DNA of 64,000 nucleotides. Origin: Thozetella sp. PMI_491. Its lineage: Eukaryota; Ascomycota; Sordariomycetes; Chaetosphaeriales; Chaetosphaeriaceae. This document shows, piece after piece, positions 10,401-22,771 of this stretch. The stretch lies in assembly GCA_021432635.1 (NCBI GenBank), contig MU270097.1, positions 124,001-188,000 on the forward strand, given 5' to 3'. A program made the position numbers and the translations under genes. The stretch's first letter is position 1, and each line of letters starts with the position of its first letter. The notes under the pieces are model-generated. The model saw only the letters and a list, made by a program, of their open reading frames with translations, ran no database searches and was not told where the DNA came from.

Positions 10401-12101
10401 TCTGCTTGGTGGGAGACAGCGGGGGGACCATCAGCTCAGGGTCGTCAAGGCGGTGCTCGTCTTCAGCGTCCAGCTCGCGGACGTTCAGCCGAGGGGAGCT
10501 CAGCGGCTCATCGACAAAATCATCCTCATCCTTGTCCAGGAAAGAAGAGGCGGGCGGGTTCGCGGGGGCCTCGGGAAGCTCAGGAATGTCCTCAACTCCA
10601 TGGGTACCGTCGTCGTCGCCGGCGTGCGTGACCTCCTCGAATCCATCGTCCTCTGCAGAGCTATTGGTGACCTCGAGCCTGCGGGTGCTCTCGTCGGTGG
10701 AGGAGTGCGACATTCGCATCATCAGGCCCTCGGGGACCTCTACCTGCTGGGGTCCACGGTTTAAGTGCAACGTGCCCTCGGCGCGTAGCCTCCGGCGCTC
10801 TTCATCTCGTGCTGCGATCAGTTCCTCGGCACCCGGCTCGTTCAAGAGCCCCATGTTGCTGCAGTGCAGCAACTCAGCCATAAGCTCGCAAGTCTTAAAC
10901 CGGTCAAAGCCAAGGGGCTCGATCTTCTGGCCAAACGTAGAGTCGAGGCGATCCTTCTGCGCGGGGGCATTCATGATCAAATTCATAAAGTCGGGAACGT
11001 GCTGGGCGAAGAGGCGGAGCAGCGTTCCGAGATAAATGGGATCCCGGCTCGAGGGGCATGTGTCGGCCTCCGTCGTGGTGTCGGGGTCGTAGTCTGAGTT
11101 GTTCTTTCGTATGACCTCAATAACGATGCCGACACCGACGGTCAGGGGGTTGCCACCGCCAAGCATATACTTGACAAGCTGCTCCACGCAGGGCTTCGAG
11201 ACGAGCTGGCGGGTGAGCTCGTTCGGGCCTATGCAGGTCTGCTCGTTCTGCGAAGCATTCGCAGACACTGTAATGATCGCTTTCATGAAATCGCCAGCCG
11301 ACGTCTGGGTCGACCAGCTGTGCTCTGCGCCTAGAAAGGAAAGGAGCGTCGGGATGACATCCTGTGTATAAAGCCACTAGGCGGTGGTCTGTCAGCAACA
11401 CCCCGCCACCACGAGCAGGGCGAACTTACCTCGACGATTCCCTGGCCGCTCTCAGTCCGCTCGAGGCTGATGATCTTGAGGAGAAGATCCATGATCATCG
11501 GCGAATCGACATGTCTTATCATGTCCGGGATGGCGCCCTCGATTGACTTTAGAAACTCAATCATCTCCTCCGTCTTCTTGTCGAAGAGCGACTCGTTAAC
11601 CTTGGTGAAATAGCTGGCCTGCAGGGGGTCCAGCGGGGCCGGCAGCTTGAGGAACTGCCAAAAGCTCCTAAGAAGGGCCTTGCTCTCCATCAGAGCCTCG
11701 TAGATGGACCAGTTGTCTGACGACAGGATCTCAGCGGCAACGAATGCGTACTTGTTGCGCTTTTTCTCGCTCTCTTCCTGCTCGCTGCTGGCATCTGTTG
11801 CACTAGACGAGGCGCGCGGCCGAGAAAAGGGAAGGGAAAGGCCTTTGCCCTTTTCCTCGCGGTCTCCCTCCTGGTCATCCTCGGGGGTGGCGACGGGCGC
11901 GAGCTTCGGAGCGACAACATACTCGAGAAGCTTCTCGAGTACGGGCTGATCGCGGAGGTATTCAACTAGCTTTGCATTATGTTGTTTGAGCTCCTGTATC
12001 AGGTCGCTCTCGTCGAGCAAGTCTTCGAGTTGGAAGTTGTCCTTGTCGAGGATGGTGTCGATCGTAGATATGTTGGCGTAGCCACCAAATCTCCAAAACA
12101 T
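7422..12101 (-). CDS. SIT4 phosphatase-associated (SAPS family) protein; exon junction near 8.4-9.0 kb unresolved
   Basis: SAPS proteins bind Sit4/PP6-type phosphatases and direct them in cell-cycle and TOR signalling. Exon 1 (12101-11430, 224 codons) begins MFWRFGGYANISTIDTIL, the family hallmark, and runs through acidic LLDESDLIQELK. A 53-bp intron (GTAAGT...TAG, 11429-11377) joins it in phase 0 to exon 2, which starts WLYTQDVIPTLLSFLGAEHS at 11376 and holds the helical SAPS core, including HRVVPTILEFFFKYPWNNFLHN. A last exon begins at 8420 (FRAYTDPLNANN, then a long Pro run) and ends with the acidic tail at 7422; it has a CTAAC branch site and TAG acceptor. The exon 2 frame closes at 8941. 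Between 8980 and 8421 the correct junction, or an extra exon, could not be fixed. The gene call is firm; the middle is not. Confidence 0.85.
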
Positions 12102-15100
12102 CTTGAAGGCGACCTTGTCAGGTCACGGCGCCGCGCAGAGCGCTCTGGCGCGAGACGAAAGGTGTAAAGTGGCGGTGGGCTGAAGGAGCGTCGAGGGTGG
12201 GTATACGGTGGCCACTGCGGACAGCAAGTCTGGGGTATCGCGTGGGTTCGAGAAGGGAAGAGGCCGCGGGGGATGGCGGCAGCACAGTCTAGGTTTGCGG
12301 GGGAGGGAATCAAGATGCAAAATGCTCCTATGACTGCTCCGACTCGGTGGGTATCTCGGGGTCTAGTAGTAGTAGTGACTGCAAAATGGCATGGCGTGTC
12401 AGCTCAGGGCACACACACACACACGACGAGCCAGACGGGGGCGGCTGAGGGCAGGAGAAATTAAAAGACAAGTCGGCGCGCCCGGAGCCCAGGGGGAGAC
12501 ATGTGAAGGAGAGAGGGTGACGGTGAGCAGAGAGGGGACGGGCACGTCGCGGCGATGGCAACGACGCGGAAGGGGACGAGAAAGAGCCACCGCAAAGGCG
12601 CAAGCAAAAGGTTTTCAAAAACAGCGGCAGCTGGTGTTGGGCAGGTTGGAGGCCAGGGTCCCGCAGAAAACTTGCTGGGGTGGGCAGCACCGCATGGGAG
12701 ATTTGACGTCGGGTCGCACACGTACAGAAATTTCCTGAATGCCAATGTTGGTACAATTACAAGACGGTCGGCAGGGACCGGTCGCCGGAGAAGGGGAAAT
12801 GGCGAAAGGCAGTCGGGTGCGGGACGGTCAGGCGACACGCGCAGCCGGTGGGAGGCGTGTGGTCGTGATGCCAAAAACTCTCGAGTCCGAAGGATCGAGG
12901 AAGGTGGTTGATGTCAGGGTCACGTTCGCGCTGTTGGGAGTAAGTTAGGTAGTGGGTTGGTGCGCTGCTGCTGAGTGCAGCTGTGGGTCTCGCTCAGGAC
13001 TGGCGGACGGCGGACTGCCGCCTGTCTCGGCGCTTGGGCCACCTCCCTATCGAAGGACGCAACTTCGCAGGTTCGAGAACGGGAGCCTAAGCCTAGGCGG
13101 TGCAGGCTACCAGCGCCGAAGCCTGAGAGTCTGGGACCGCCGGTATGCGCGCTACCGCCACTTAGGCCCGGCCTACACTGGATACACTGCTCGATTCGCG
13201 CGCGCGAATTTGGACCAGCCTTATCGCAGGCTTGCCCTTCGACACGCGCCCGATGCCTCGTGCTCTCTTGCCCGCCCGCATCCTGCAACGGCGCCTGCTC
13301 CGACGCGGATCCGAGTGTCGAGCACTGCCAGGAACCCACTTCTCACTGTTCCTCCGGGGGGGGCGCTGAAGGACGCTGAGGGGGGGGGCCCACACAATTG
13401 AGAACGCGCTGGCGCTGCGCATTCTTCAAACCTCGATCTACAGACAATGGGTCTACTAAACGTCAAACTCACATTCCGCCTTGCTCCCGACCTTGCCGAC
13501 CCAGAGAGCGAGCGACCGCCGCGTGTGCCCCGAGCGCGGCTGCCGCGGAGGCGCCCGTTGCCGGCTTGACTTCCCCCCTCTGGATGCCGCTCGAGCTCCC
13601 GCGACCGATCCTCCGTTGCCACGTTTTTTGTTTTTTTTTGCTTCCGCACACTGCTCAACACGTGTCGAGCTGGCCTTGCTGTATGCGGAAATTGAAATTG
13701 CACCCCGTCACATGATACCCCTTTTCCCGCCTGCTTTCCGGCCTGCTTATTCAGCCACCTGTCCCCGGCGCTTCCCCATCGGCCGCCTCCAATCACTGAG
13801 CGTTAACCACTGGCTCCTGCCATCCGCTTGTGTCTCTTCCCCTTCAAGTGTGAGAGAGCTCTCACATGAGCCCCATGAGCCCCATACAATCAATGTAAGG
13901 ACTGAAAAATATTTCCATACGCAACAGCTTTACGGCTGAGCCGGCACAAGCAAGAACGTTAGCCAACGCAGCGGATGCCGTGCCCGACGTCTCAGCTAGT
14001 TACAGTCAATGAATCAAGCAAATCGCACAGTAAAAAGAGTGATGTGGTGTGTGTGCGGTGGCCTACAGAGTAGGGAACTGGCTCTCTTCCTGAGCACACA
14101 GTCACCGCGTAGGTCCAATTCCGACTGTGGCACCCGAGTAATGTTTGGCATGCAAGCACCAGATAAACCCGCGCTATAGCAAAACTTCCCGCGACGTGAG
14201 CCGCGGGCTCCTACCTACTCCAGTATAACTCGATCAGCACTTAGGTGGCCTTTAGGTATGCCTCCCGATGTAATATAAATGGCTCGTTTCTCTTACTATT
14301 CCGACCATCGCTGATCTAGGAGCGTCGCAAAGTTCTATGGGGGCCCCAAAGCTACTCACGAGCGAGCAGCCGCCTACCATGGAGCACCAAATACCACATA
14401 ACCCCCAGCACACACGGAGTATGCTCACGCAAACCGTCTACGCACCCCTCGTCTAGAATAAGCCAGCCTAGCAGGCCACAAAGTACAATCATTATTAACC
14501 GGAGGTATGATACCAACGATATCGTCGTCACAATCCATCACAAAGGCATGGCTATACCAGCCCGCCTCTCGGGATTCGATAGTGCGAAGATGTAACCAGT
14601 CGCTTTGCTATCTGATACTTGTTGCTGGAGGAGAAGTGGCGCAGCTCGTACAATGGCATTTTTCAACGGAGCCAGGAGCATCGCTCCTTGCGTTATGATA
14701 TTCGTTGCTGGAGTAGACGCAGTAGCCGAGCTCGTAGAAATGTCTCTTTCCAAGGAGCTGGGGGTATATGAATGGCTCGCCTTCCTGCATTTTGATATTC
14801 GGGGCTGGAAGAGAAGAAATGGCCGAATGGCTAAGATTGCTAGGCATGGGAGCAGCCAATTACCTTCAGGACCAACTAAGAGAATGAACAGCTCATAGAT
14901 TCCAATACCCGAGGCTCATTAGCGGGGAAACGAGTTGGTATAAAGGTCTCTTCCTCAGGAGCTAGGAGCATATTGATGAGTGTCTCCAGTGTATCAAGAG
15001 CAAGGGAAAACTAAGGCAAGCGGAACACCATACAATAGCATTGGCTTCTAGGCCATTAAGCGGGCTACAGAAAGGCGATACTACGAGAAATAGCCAGCAC

Positions 15101-15520
15101 GGTCATTCAGCATGTGTAAATGACTTTCATCCCTTATCAACCTCCTGCAGCGTTGTACGGAACAGCCCGCATATGTCTTGCCTTCTACCTCTTTTCTCTA
15201 TGCCGCACGGTCACTCTACTGTGCGAGTTTCCAGGCGATCGGTGGTATTGAAAAGCAATAGCTCGATGGCGGCTGAGCTATATTTATCTACATACCTTAG
15301 TTAGATACCTTAGATAGCGAGACCAAGCAAACCCAAGGTCTAGTTCTGCACCCCTCTTAGCGTGGGGGCAATTGCCCCCGCCGATTACAGTAACCTTGGC
15401 TCGGCTAGACGTTGGACCGCGAGAGCCCAATCTCATTCATTATTGCCTATCCCTGACTCGCACTTTACTCATATCCAGCTACCTCGATTACCCGTCCTGG
15501 AACTTGTCTGTTGTTACATC
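12102..15520. other. 3.4-kb region without a recognisable gene
   Basis: Contains the SAPS promoter side (12102 to about 12450), AGT and CA microsatellites around 12363-12424, and GC-rich DNA to about 13900 whose open frames look like shadows. From about 13950 to 15400 the DNA is less GC-rich and carries diverged tandem repeats. A GNAT promoter must lie just before 15521. No conserved protein motif was found on either strand. Confidence 0.5.
14613..14890. repeat. Diverged tandem repeat, about three units of 83-97 bp
   Basis: Three related blocks start with TGATACTTGTTGCTGGAG (14613), TGATATTCGTTGCTGGAG (14696) and TGATATTCGGGGCTGGAA (14793). Each continues with AGAAGTGGC-like and GAGC-like words. 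Units have drifted in length and sequence. GGAGCTAGGAGCATA near 14958 resembles internal parts of the first unit. A short open frame across them (14605-14898) is probably incidental. Confidence 0.5.
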
Positions 15521-16276
15521 ATGGCCAGCGGTATCCGCATTCGCCCGGTGCAAGAAGGCGATCTCGAGGCAGTTTCTGCCATCCATGCTCATTATATCCT
15601 CAACTCTGTTTGTCTCGGTCTCGTACTCGAGCGGAACCTGCATCACTGACCACATGTCTGCCGACAGGTTGCGATATTCTACGATGAACCACTCCCGCTG
15701 AGCCAATTCCTCGCCGACTATAAGACCGCGGTGGAAGCAAACCTCCCTTATCTTGTGGTTATAGAAGAAAGTACCAATGCATTGCTCGGGTATGCAAAGG
15801 CCCAGGTTTTCCGGCCAAGAGCCGCGTACCGGTTCACCGTAGAGATCTCCATCTTCTGCCATCCCGAGCACCAGGGCCGCGGAGTGGGCTCTTCCTTGTT
15901 AAAGTCCATCCTCGCCGTCTTGGAGAAACCTGAGGAGTACCCGGGCCTCCGGCTGGCTCCAGATCAGCCTGGCCGATCTATCAAGCAAGTCATGGCCATC
16001 ATGACGTTCGATGACCAAGGGAAAGACGGCGGCATGGCGTTGAAGGAGTTCTACCAGAAGCACGGGTTCGAGCTGGTATGCTAAGTGCAATATCGCCCTC
16101 ATGGACACATGCTGATGGAGATCTTTTGTCTAGAGAGGACAACTCGTGAAAGTTGGGTATAAATCCGGAAGGTGGTAAGAGCACACCCCCATACTAACTT
16201 CTCAGTTCTGGCTATCTTTTTTCCCTGACACAATCCCAGGCTCGACACGATGTACATGCAGAAATCATTCTCTTAG
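15521..16276 (+). CDS. GNAT N-acetyltransferase, phosphinothricin-acetyltransferase-like
   Basis: Four exons, 15521-15607, 15668-16075, 16134-16174 and 16240-16276, encode 190 residues. The start (MASGIRIRPVQEGDLEAV) shows the GNAT beta1-alpha1 pattern. VAIFYDEPLPLSQF resembles the N-terminal region of PAT/MddA-type enzymes, and HPEHQGRGVGSSLL is the acetyl-CoA pyrophosphate loop (motif A, Q/RxxGxG/A). The last two tiny exons restore the conserved ending GYKSGRWLDTMYMQ. Without them the frame stops right after GRW. Family members acetylate amino groups of small molecules such as phosphinothricin or methionine derivatives; the real substrate is unknown. The first intron uses a GTTTGT donor, the others GTATGC and GTAAGA. 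Confidence 0.88.
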
Positions 16277-17036
16277 ATGGGATAGCATTGATCCCAAGAA
16301 CTTGATCTTTTCTCCTTTCAGCAGTACAGTGTATGGTACCTGGGTTAATCTACCCCAACCTAGGCGACTCTGTAGGCTCCTCATAAAGCGGGGAGCTACG
16401 CGATAGTCTGTCCTATGTCTGATATACCAACAGTCGAACACAACTGATTGCTGTAGCTATCGCAATCGTAATATGTGTCATGCCTTCAACACCACATCGA
16501 CACGGTTCGGCATTGCCTGTGCTACATGTTTGAATAGGGATGAGTTCGGCGTTGATCAAATATTCGGTTGTACTTTCCATTGCCTAAAATGGGCTGGCCT
16601 GGCCTCGTGCCGTAGCCAGTCGGTGTGGTTTTGATTGTAACCAAGCGGAAGGAAATCAGGTCACCCTCCCAGATGGTCTCAAGTAAGAGATGAGATGGAG
16701 GGATCTGTCAGCTTATGCAGCGATAAGAGGACGGCTGCGAGAGAACCAATGCACGGTAGGCACAGATGCGACCCAAGAGACGCCGTTGGAGTAAAAATGC
16801 CAAGAGCAGCTTATATACTGTGACAGCAGTTGATCAAGTTTCAGGAGGGACCACCGCAGACCGCCGAATAGCTTCCTAATTAATCCCTTCGAAGTCAACC
16901 TTAGCAGCCCATGCTTGCTATGCTAACGCCCGCTTTCCGATCCTGTTTTATCCATGGCCGTGGCCCGCTGGATGAGAACTCCGCCGTCCCGATCTCGCAA
17001 ACACTTCCGCTATAGAACACCTATAAGTGAGACTGA
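16277..17036. other. Intergenic between convergent genes
   Basis: Lies between the 3' ends of the GNAT and Zn2Cys6 genes. I see no open frame with family motifs, no clear repeat and no RNA gene. Confidence 0.5.
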
Positions 17037-19572
17037 CTATATGTGGCTTCCCGGGTCCGAGAACGGAAACTGCACGGACGCCACTCCAGGACTGAGTAAG
17101 ACCTCGTCCCCAAACGACTGGCCAGAATGTGGAAACCCATCGTTACTCCATGCCGAGTACGGTGTCGTAAGATCTGGGGAGACGAGCGCCGGGTGGTGCG
17201 AGCCTGCGATACTGCTGGTTATGCTGTGTGCTAGGGGATCGACTAGCGGGTGGCCGTAGGCATCCATGCTGTACCCTTCGGGGAGGTTGGCAAGGTCTTG
17301 TGCCCGGGCATCTTCTTCCGCCTCCTCCTTCAACTCCCCCAGCACTGTACCGACAGGTGATCTCGACCCACTCCAAGACGCCCTAGCTCCTGTACCGGCC
17401 ACAAGATCTGGAGACTCGGGAGCGGGGGAGAGTGCCATCTTCATCCCCCCGGGCCTCTGGCCGGCAAATAGCAACAGCCTCTCGGCAAACTGTGTCCGGC
17501 TGTTCGGGCTCGCACTGAGTGTGCGGACAAAAAATTCGAGGGGGTCGACGACACTCCCTTTCCTTCCTACCCCAAGGACCCCGAGCTCGTTGCCGACAAA
17601 GTCCATGCCCAGGCCGGCGGGCGTCCCGGCCCCCGTGATGGGGGTTCCAGAGCTGACGGCAGAGTCGTACGCGCCGAGCACGTTGATGCACCATGTGCCT
17701 ATTTCGAATATCTTCTCGAATATGCCCATGCCATGGACCTCGACAGCGGTGGAGGGCACTGTCTGGAGAATAGACGCCGTCCGCCTCGCAATGGTGAGGG
17801 GAAACGCGAAGTGCATGCTCTCGTGCGATGCAGCCCAGCTCAGAAGGCCCTGGCGGAAGGAGCTTTGCCAAACAATGAGGCGGAGCCATTGCTGCGTGAC
17901 GAGGAGGTCCGCCTTCTGGATGGCGGTAGGCTCAGGCTGCTGGTCCTCGCCTGCGGCGCTTGCCTCGTCCCTGACAGAAGCGCGACGAGTCACAAGAGGC
18001 TGGGCGGGGTTAAATGGTAACGTGGAAATTGGCGATAGAGTAGGCGATACGGAGAGGTGTGAGAGGGTCGAAGCATCGTCAGAGAATGGAGTCGAAGGCC
18101 TAGAGCGTGAGAGGAAGGCTGGGGGGACAGAGAGAACATCTTGGAGGGCAAGATACGTGGCAGCGCTTATGTGAGGGTCAGAGCCCTCGTTCCACGCGGT
18201 CACGAAGGACTCGTCCAGGGGGACGTAGGACGAGATGAGCTGGAGAAAACCAGAGTGGATTTCAGGTGATTCGTAAGGATGGCGAGTAGTCGGCAGCGAT
18301 GGCGTCTTTTTCAGGGTGATGGGCTTGTTGCGGAGGACGGCAAAAGAACTAGAAGCAGAATTAGCAATCCTGATCACCCAGACCTGCCTACTCTGCTCAT
18401 GCGAGCGGGCCTACCGTTCTGTGACAAAGAGCTGCCAGAAGACTCTTTGACGGCAGAGCTTTTCTTCCGGGCCCAACCCAGCGTAGGTCGAGTCGTCATG
18501 GATTCCCATGTCCTGTGCAAGAGTCAAAGCTTCTCGGAGGTAGACCCATGACTTGCGAGATTGGTTGATCTCGAAGAAGGAGGTGGATAGCCAGAAGGAG
18601 GATATGACGGCGAACAGGGACAGATCTTCGAGGAAGTCGTACGACTGGCGCGTCGAGAGACACTCGTCTAGGAAGAAGCGGCCGGCCTTGTCCCACGAGT
18701 CCGGGCCGGCGGCCTGGGCGGCCTGGGAGGCCTGGACGCTCTTGCCGGACATGTGGAAACACGTGAGGGCGCAGAGGGCGTACACGAGGTTCTTCTCGGG
18801 AGCTTCCATTGGGCGCGTCACCATATCCCGGATGGTGGGCATGTACAGGAGCGGCATGATGGGGTATATGTGCTCATAATACAGCTCCACGCATTGGGGG
18901 ATGAGATAATGGTAGCTCCGGCTGACGGGATGATACTGGTCACTGGTAAAGATACTCTGGGGCTCGGTGGCGTTCCTGGGGTCGGAAGCCACCTTGTGCC
19001 ACGAGATGTCTGGCGGCGTGGACGGCACTGACGTAGCTGTAGACTTGGGACCGTCATCCGTGCCTATGTCGAAGCTGCGCGCTGACGTGAGTGCGATGTT
19101 CAAGGAGGGGCACCGCGGTGTAAGTGGGCTCACTCGACGCTGCTCTCGCGGCTGGTCCTATCCTTGCCGCTCTCGCGAGCCCGAAGCTCGTTGATCACCC
19201 TCCCATGGCCCCGCTTGGGACCCCGCTTGCGCGGAACATGGTCCCTCTTGCAGGTGAGGGAGGCACTGAGGCACTGGTGGCAGGGAAACTGGCCATCGCA
19301 GCGGATTCCTGGGACGGACGGAGGCGTGTTAGCAGTCGGCACGGCGGAGCGCGCCTGCGAGTCGCAAGGCTCGCCGAGGCCGGGCGCGAGGAAGGGGAAT
19401 TGAGATGCGGGGCCCCGCGGGTCGAACACGTACTTCTCCTCCGGCAGTGGTCGCAGACGGTGCGCTTCTGGGTACTGGCAGCAGACTGGACCCCGTTGGA
19501 GCTGTTGGCGGGTGAGCCAATTTCTCGCTCTGTCTCGCGCGGTTGAGGTGTCATCGCCGGCGTCGCACGCAC
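17037..19572 (-). CDS. Zn2Cys6 transcription factor with fungal-specific regulatory domain
   Basis: Four exons, 19572-19434, 19308-19134, 19074-18415 and 18348-17037, give 2286 nt and 761 residues. The binuclear zinc cluster is split by intron 1: Cys40 and Cys43 in exon 1, Cys50, Cys56, Cys59 and Cys66 in exon 2. Spacing is CX2CX6CX5CX2CX6C, with the basic RRRRIRCDG segment between. A basic linker (VPRKRGPKRGHGR) follows. Exons 3-4 hold the middle homology region, with WHKVASDP-, YYEHIYPIMPLL- and LYALCALTCFHM-like stretches and REALTLAQDMGIHDD. Introns are 125, 59 and 66 bp. The KRGPK linker recalls sugar-metabolism regulators of the AmyR/MAL type, but this is a weak hint. It is a nuclear DNA-binding regulator whose targets cannot be inferred from neighbours. 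Confidence 0.9.
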
Positions 19573-20622
19573 ATCACCCCGTTGCCAGTTGGCAGGCCCA
19601 GTGAGGCGATTCAGTCGTGCGAGCCCATGGAGCGGTTTCGAGCAGAGCAGACGGGCGATCGGAAAAAGAGAGACGGTGAGTTCGGTGAAATGTTTTTTTT
19701 TTCACTCGGTTCAGGAGATGTGGCGATGACGATGCGTCTAACCTCAGCCTGTTGGTCGACAGGTGGGGATAAACGTGGGCCGGAGCTACCCGGCGATCTT
19801 TCGATTGCCTGCCAAGACCCCTCGAAGCTCCCAAAAATGCCCAAAAATGCGGGGGAGCTGTGCCGCCTTTAAGAGGCCTAGACCCAAGACCCAGACCACA
19901 AGCTTTGCGCACGACCGACTCAGCCAGAGACAGATGGCTTTGGACCTCGTGGACGAGATGGTGCGACCAATGCTAGCCGAGCAAAGGGCATCCCGGTAAC
20001 CCGCTGTCTCAGCCTAGCCTAGCTCGTCTCCGCAGCTTGGTCATGATCCAGCAGCATGGGGAAAGGCTCTTGGGTCCTCGCATCATTCAGTACCAGCCCG
20101 TCATTTAGGTGACCGAGATGTTGAGGTGTTGGGCAACCAAGTGCCTTGCAAGGCATCTCCCTGGCTAGCGAGCCTTTCTAGCTTTGGTCGTCGGCACTAC
20201 GGCACCCCAGATTTGGGGCCGCGGCAAAAACACCCGTGGACGACGTCTGGCCACAGGGAAGCGGTTGATGCCGAACAGACCACCTGCTAGCGCCTGGCGT
20301 AAAGGTCCATGGAAGGTGGCTGCCGGGAAAGTGCAGCACAATCATCATTATATATATATCTATATATATATATTCTATGGGTCTAGGTAAAGAAAAGGAG
20401 AGGAGAAAGCCACCACAAAATGCAAGTAATACACGATGCGCATCAGCATCCTCGGCGCCTTTATACAACCAGCGGTGGTGCCCTTAGAACCTTCACCGCT
20501 AACAACCGTTAAGCCATGCCGGTTTCTCCCGCGTCTCTCATCCGCACATACACAGCAAGGGCCTGGCGGCGGAAACATCTTCTTCGTAGCGTACAACCAT
20601 TTCTCGAGTCCATACACGGGGA
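19573..20622. other. Intergenic, 5' of the Zn2Cys6 gene
   Basis: Holds the presumed promoter of the regulator and the 3' flank of the DUF202 gene. A TA-dinucleotide tract lies at about 20349-20373. No further gene is supported. Confidence 0.5.
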
Positions 20623-21099
20623 CTAGCGCTGTCGCCCGTCTTCCATCTCAGCCCTCTCACGATGCCTCCGCCTCAAGGCGCTTCCGTACACACCGCCAGC
20701 CAGACCGGCCACCGACGCGGCTAAGACCGCGGCGCCGTGGTAGGCCGGCTTGAACTGCCCCTGCTCGAGGAGCCGTAGGTTGGAGAAGTACCGGGCCGTG
20801 CCGTAGACAATGGAGCCGGAGCCCATGCCCATGAGGGCGCCGACCAGCATCTGGGACTGGTCCTTGTCGTGCCGGCGCTCCTCGGCGTCGCGGGCGTCGT
20901 CGTCACCGGGTCCGGTCCGCGGCGCTAGGAGCTCCTTTAGGTCCAGCTGGGAGAAGCGTTCGATGGCGATGCCCAGCGCCACGAACCCGAGGCCGGTGCG
21001 GATCCAGGCCAAGAAGGTCCGCTCCGAGGCGAGGTGATCCCGGGCGACCGAGCCCGTGTTTTGGTACACGGGCGTTCGCCACCGGAACCGGGAGAGCAT
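20623..21099 (-). CDS. DUF202-domain membrane protein
   Basis: From the ATG at 21099 the product is 158 residues. NTGSVARDHLASERTFLAWI followed by RTGLGFVALGIAIERF is the DUF202 signature, with the first membrane span. A charged loop (DDDARDAEERRHDKDQS) leads to a second span (GALMGMGSGSIVYGTARYF) and a third near the C-terminus (AAVLAASVAGLAGGVYG). Fungal homologues sit in the vacuolar or plasma membrane, often alongside SPX/VTC biology, but no activity is assigned here. The frame stays open upstream to 21177 and is preceded there by a CAG that could be an acceptor, so an upstream first exon is possible. Confidence 0.8.
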   Translation of the reverse strand: MLSRFRWRTPVYQNTGSVARDHLASERTFLAWIRTGLGFVALGIAIERFSQLDLKELLAPRTGPGDDDARDAEERRHDKDQSQMLVGALMGMGSGSIVYGTARYFSNLRLLEQGQFKPAYHGAAVLAASVAGLAGGVYGSALRRRHRERAEMEDGRQR

Positions 21100-21177
21100 G
21101 GCTGGACCGGGTCCTTGTGCAAAGGGCGGCGCCGCTCTGTTTCGGTACGCTCCACCTCCCTCACTCGTCTTGGCCAC

Positions 21178-22771
21178 CTGGGTGAGGGAAATTTAGCAGG
21201 GATCGCGTACGACCTCAAGCAAGAAAGTGTGCGAGAAACCAGCAGTGACCTGCGAAATGGTAAGCAGCGTGCCCCAGCTACGACGGGAAGCGATAACAGC
21301 GCACAGGTAGGTCTACGCCTTCGCTGAGGGGGGGGAGGAGGGGGGAGGGCAGGCTCACGTCCGGGAGTGTTTCGTTCCGGCAAAACGGAGACGCTGCCGA
21401 GCATGCGGTCGCTCGTTCGGGCGTGTTGAAGGGGGAGGCGACGTGGGACCTGTCCAACACGACAGGGGTCGGATTGGCTTAGTGGAGGGAAATTTTCCGA
21501 CCCTTCTGGCCTTAGGCACCTTGCGCCGCCTGCTCTCACAACTATTACATACACTTGCCACGACATGGGCCTCCTCCGTGTTCCTCTTTTCTCTCTCCCA
21601 ACTCAATCTCGTCAAGCTGAGGAAACACGTATGCGCACGACTGACTCGTGTGCTCAAGGCTCATTCATCATCTCGGGTACTCTGTGTCTGAATTGTGCTC
21701 AGTCGACATGACCTTTCTTTCGTTTTCCCTAGCTTTGCAGCAGGATGGCGGGGGAAGTGTTAGGGGAATGGCGCGCTGGTCGGCGCTTCTCGCTAACAGC
21801 CCAACGTTGCAGCCGCATCGCTGCCGGGGTTTGATCGCTGCAGGGGCGCCGTCTCAAAGCGTCACCCCAACTCTGGCAGTGCGCCGTGTCTGGCAGGGCT
21901 CCTTGACAGCTCCGAGTGGGACGAACGCAAGGAGGCATGAACGGATGAATTCAGATGCGCTTCGCAGCGTGATGCATGCATGCCCTGTCCCCCCAGCTGC
22001 TGGGGGAGGGGGCCTACCCATGGCATGTGCCGTAGGTACCGGACATGCTTATTTTCAACCTTAAGATCAGAGCCTCCAGGTCCAATACACACCCCGGACG
22101 CCCGCCTTTCACTCTCTCGTTGTGGGCTGGCGCGGCTCCGACCAGGCTGGGTTGTTTCAACGGCCCCCAGAGCTCGCCGGGACTGGCTTGCCGGCACGTT
22201 GTTTGCCCTTCCTGATCGGTGCCATGGCATGTTGCCCTCCCATGATCGTGAGACGTCCCGTACGACGCTGCTTAATGGTCCTGCTCCAAGGCTTGGCACA
22301 TGGCACGTCCCTTCCCCCGCTTGGTGCCTCAAGGCTCTCCCGATGTGTCAAGCTCCCTGACAGGCGTACGGCCGCGTACGGCCACCGGTAGACAAGGGTG
22401 GAGGGCACATGGCCATGGGATGACGTCCAGCGGCGAGACTCCCAGACTGGTACTGTCGCGAATCCCCCGAGGAAGAAGCACCCCCCATCTCATATATCCA
22501 ACCCGCCTTCCCGGGATTTTCGCCTCTCTTCTTCCTTTCCGTGTTTGTCATTATTGCTTGCCATTATTGCTTGCTCCTGTGGTTTTCTTTTACACTCCTT
22601 TCCCTTCTCCTTTCTCTTCTTTCGCTTCTCTTCGATCGTCGTTCCTTTCCACTTCGAGACTGCAGGTCAGCGTATTCAAGTTCTATACGTTTCTTCCCTT
22701 CGTCTACGACTTCACAAGAACTTCCGTTCCAACCTTCCTTCGTTTGGGCAACACCGTAATAGAGGATCAAC
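21178..22771. other. Intergenic region between divergent genes; promoter of the wall-protein gene
   Basis: Divergent promoter region for the DUF202 and wall-protein genes. The part next to the wall-protein gene is strikingly CT-rich (about 22510-22650), typical of strongly expressed fungal genes. A CATATATCC word near 22491 may act as a TATA element. A 13-bp word, CATTATTGCTTGC, is tandemly duplicated near 22550. The long open frame at 22300-22968 on the + strand overlaps the real start in another frame and is a shadow. Confidence 0.5.

Noticed and set aside
10142-11035. 297-codon Ser-rich + strand frame
   Set aside because: Antisense shadow of the acidic, Glu/Ser-rich SAPS exon 2.
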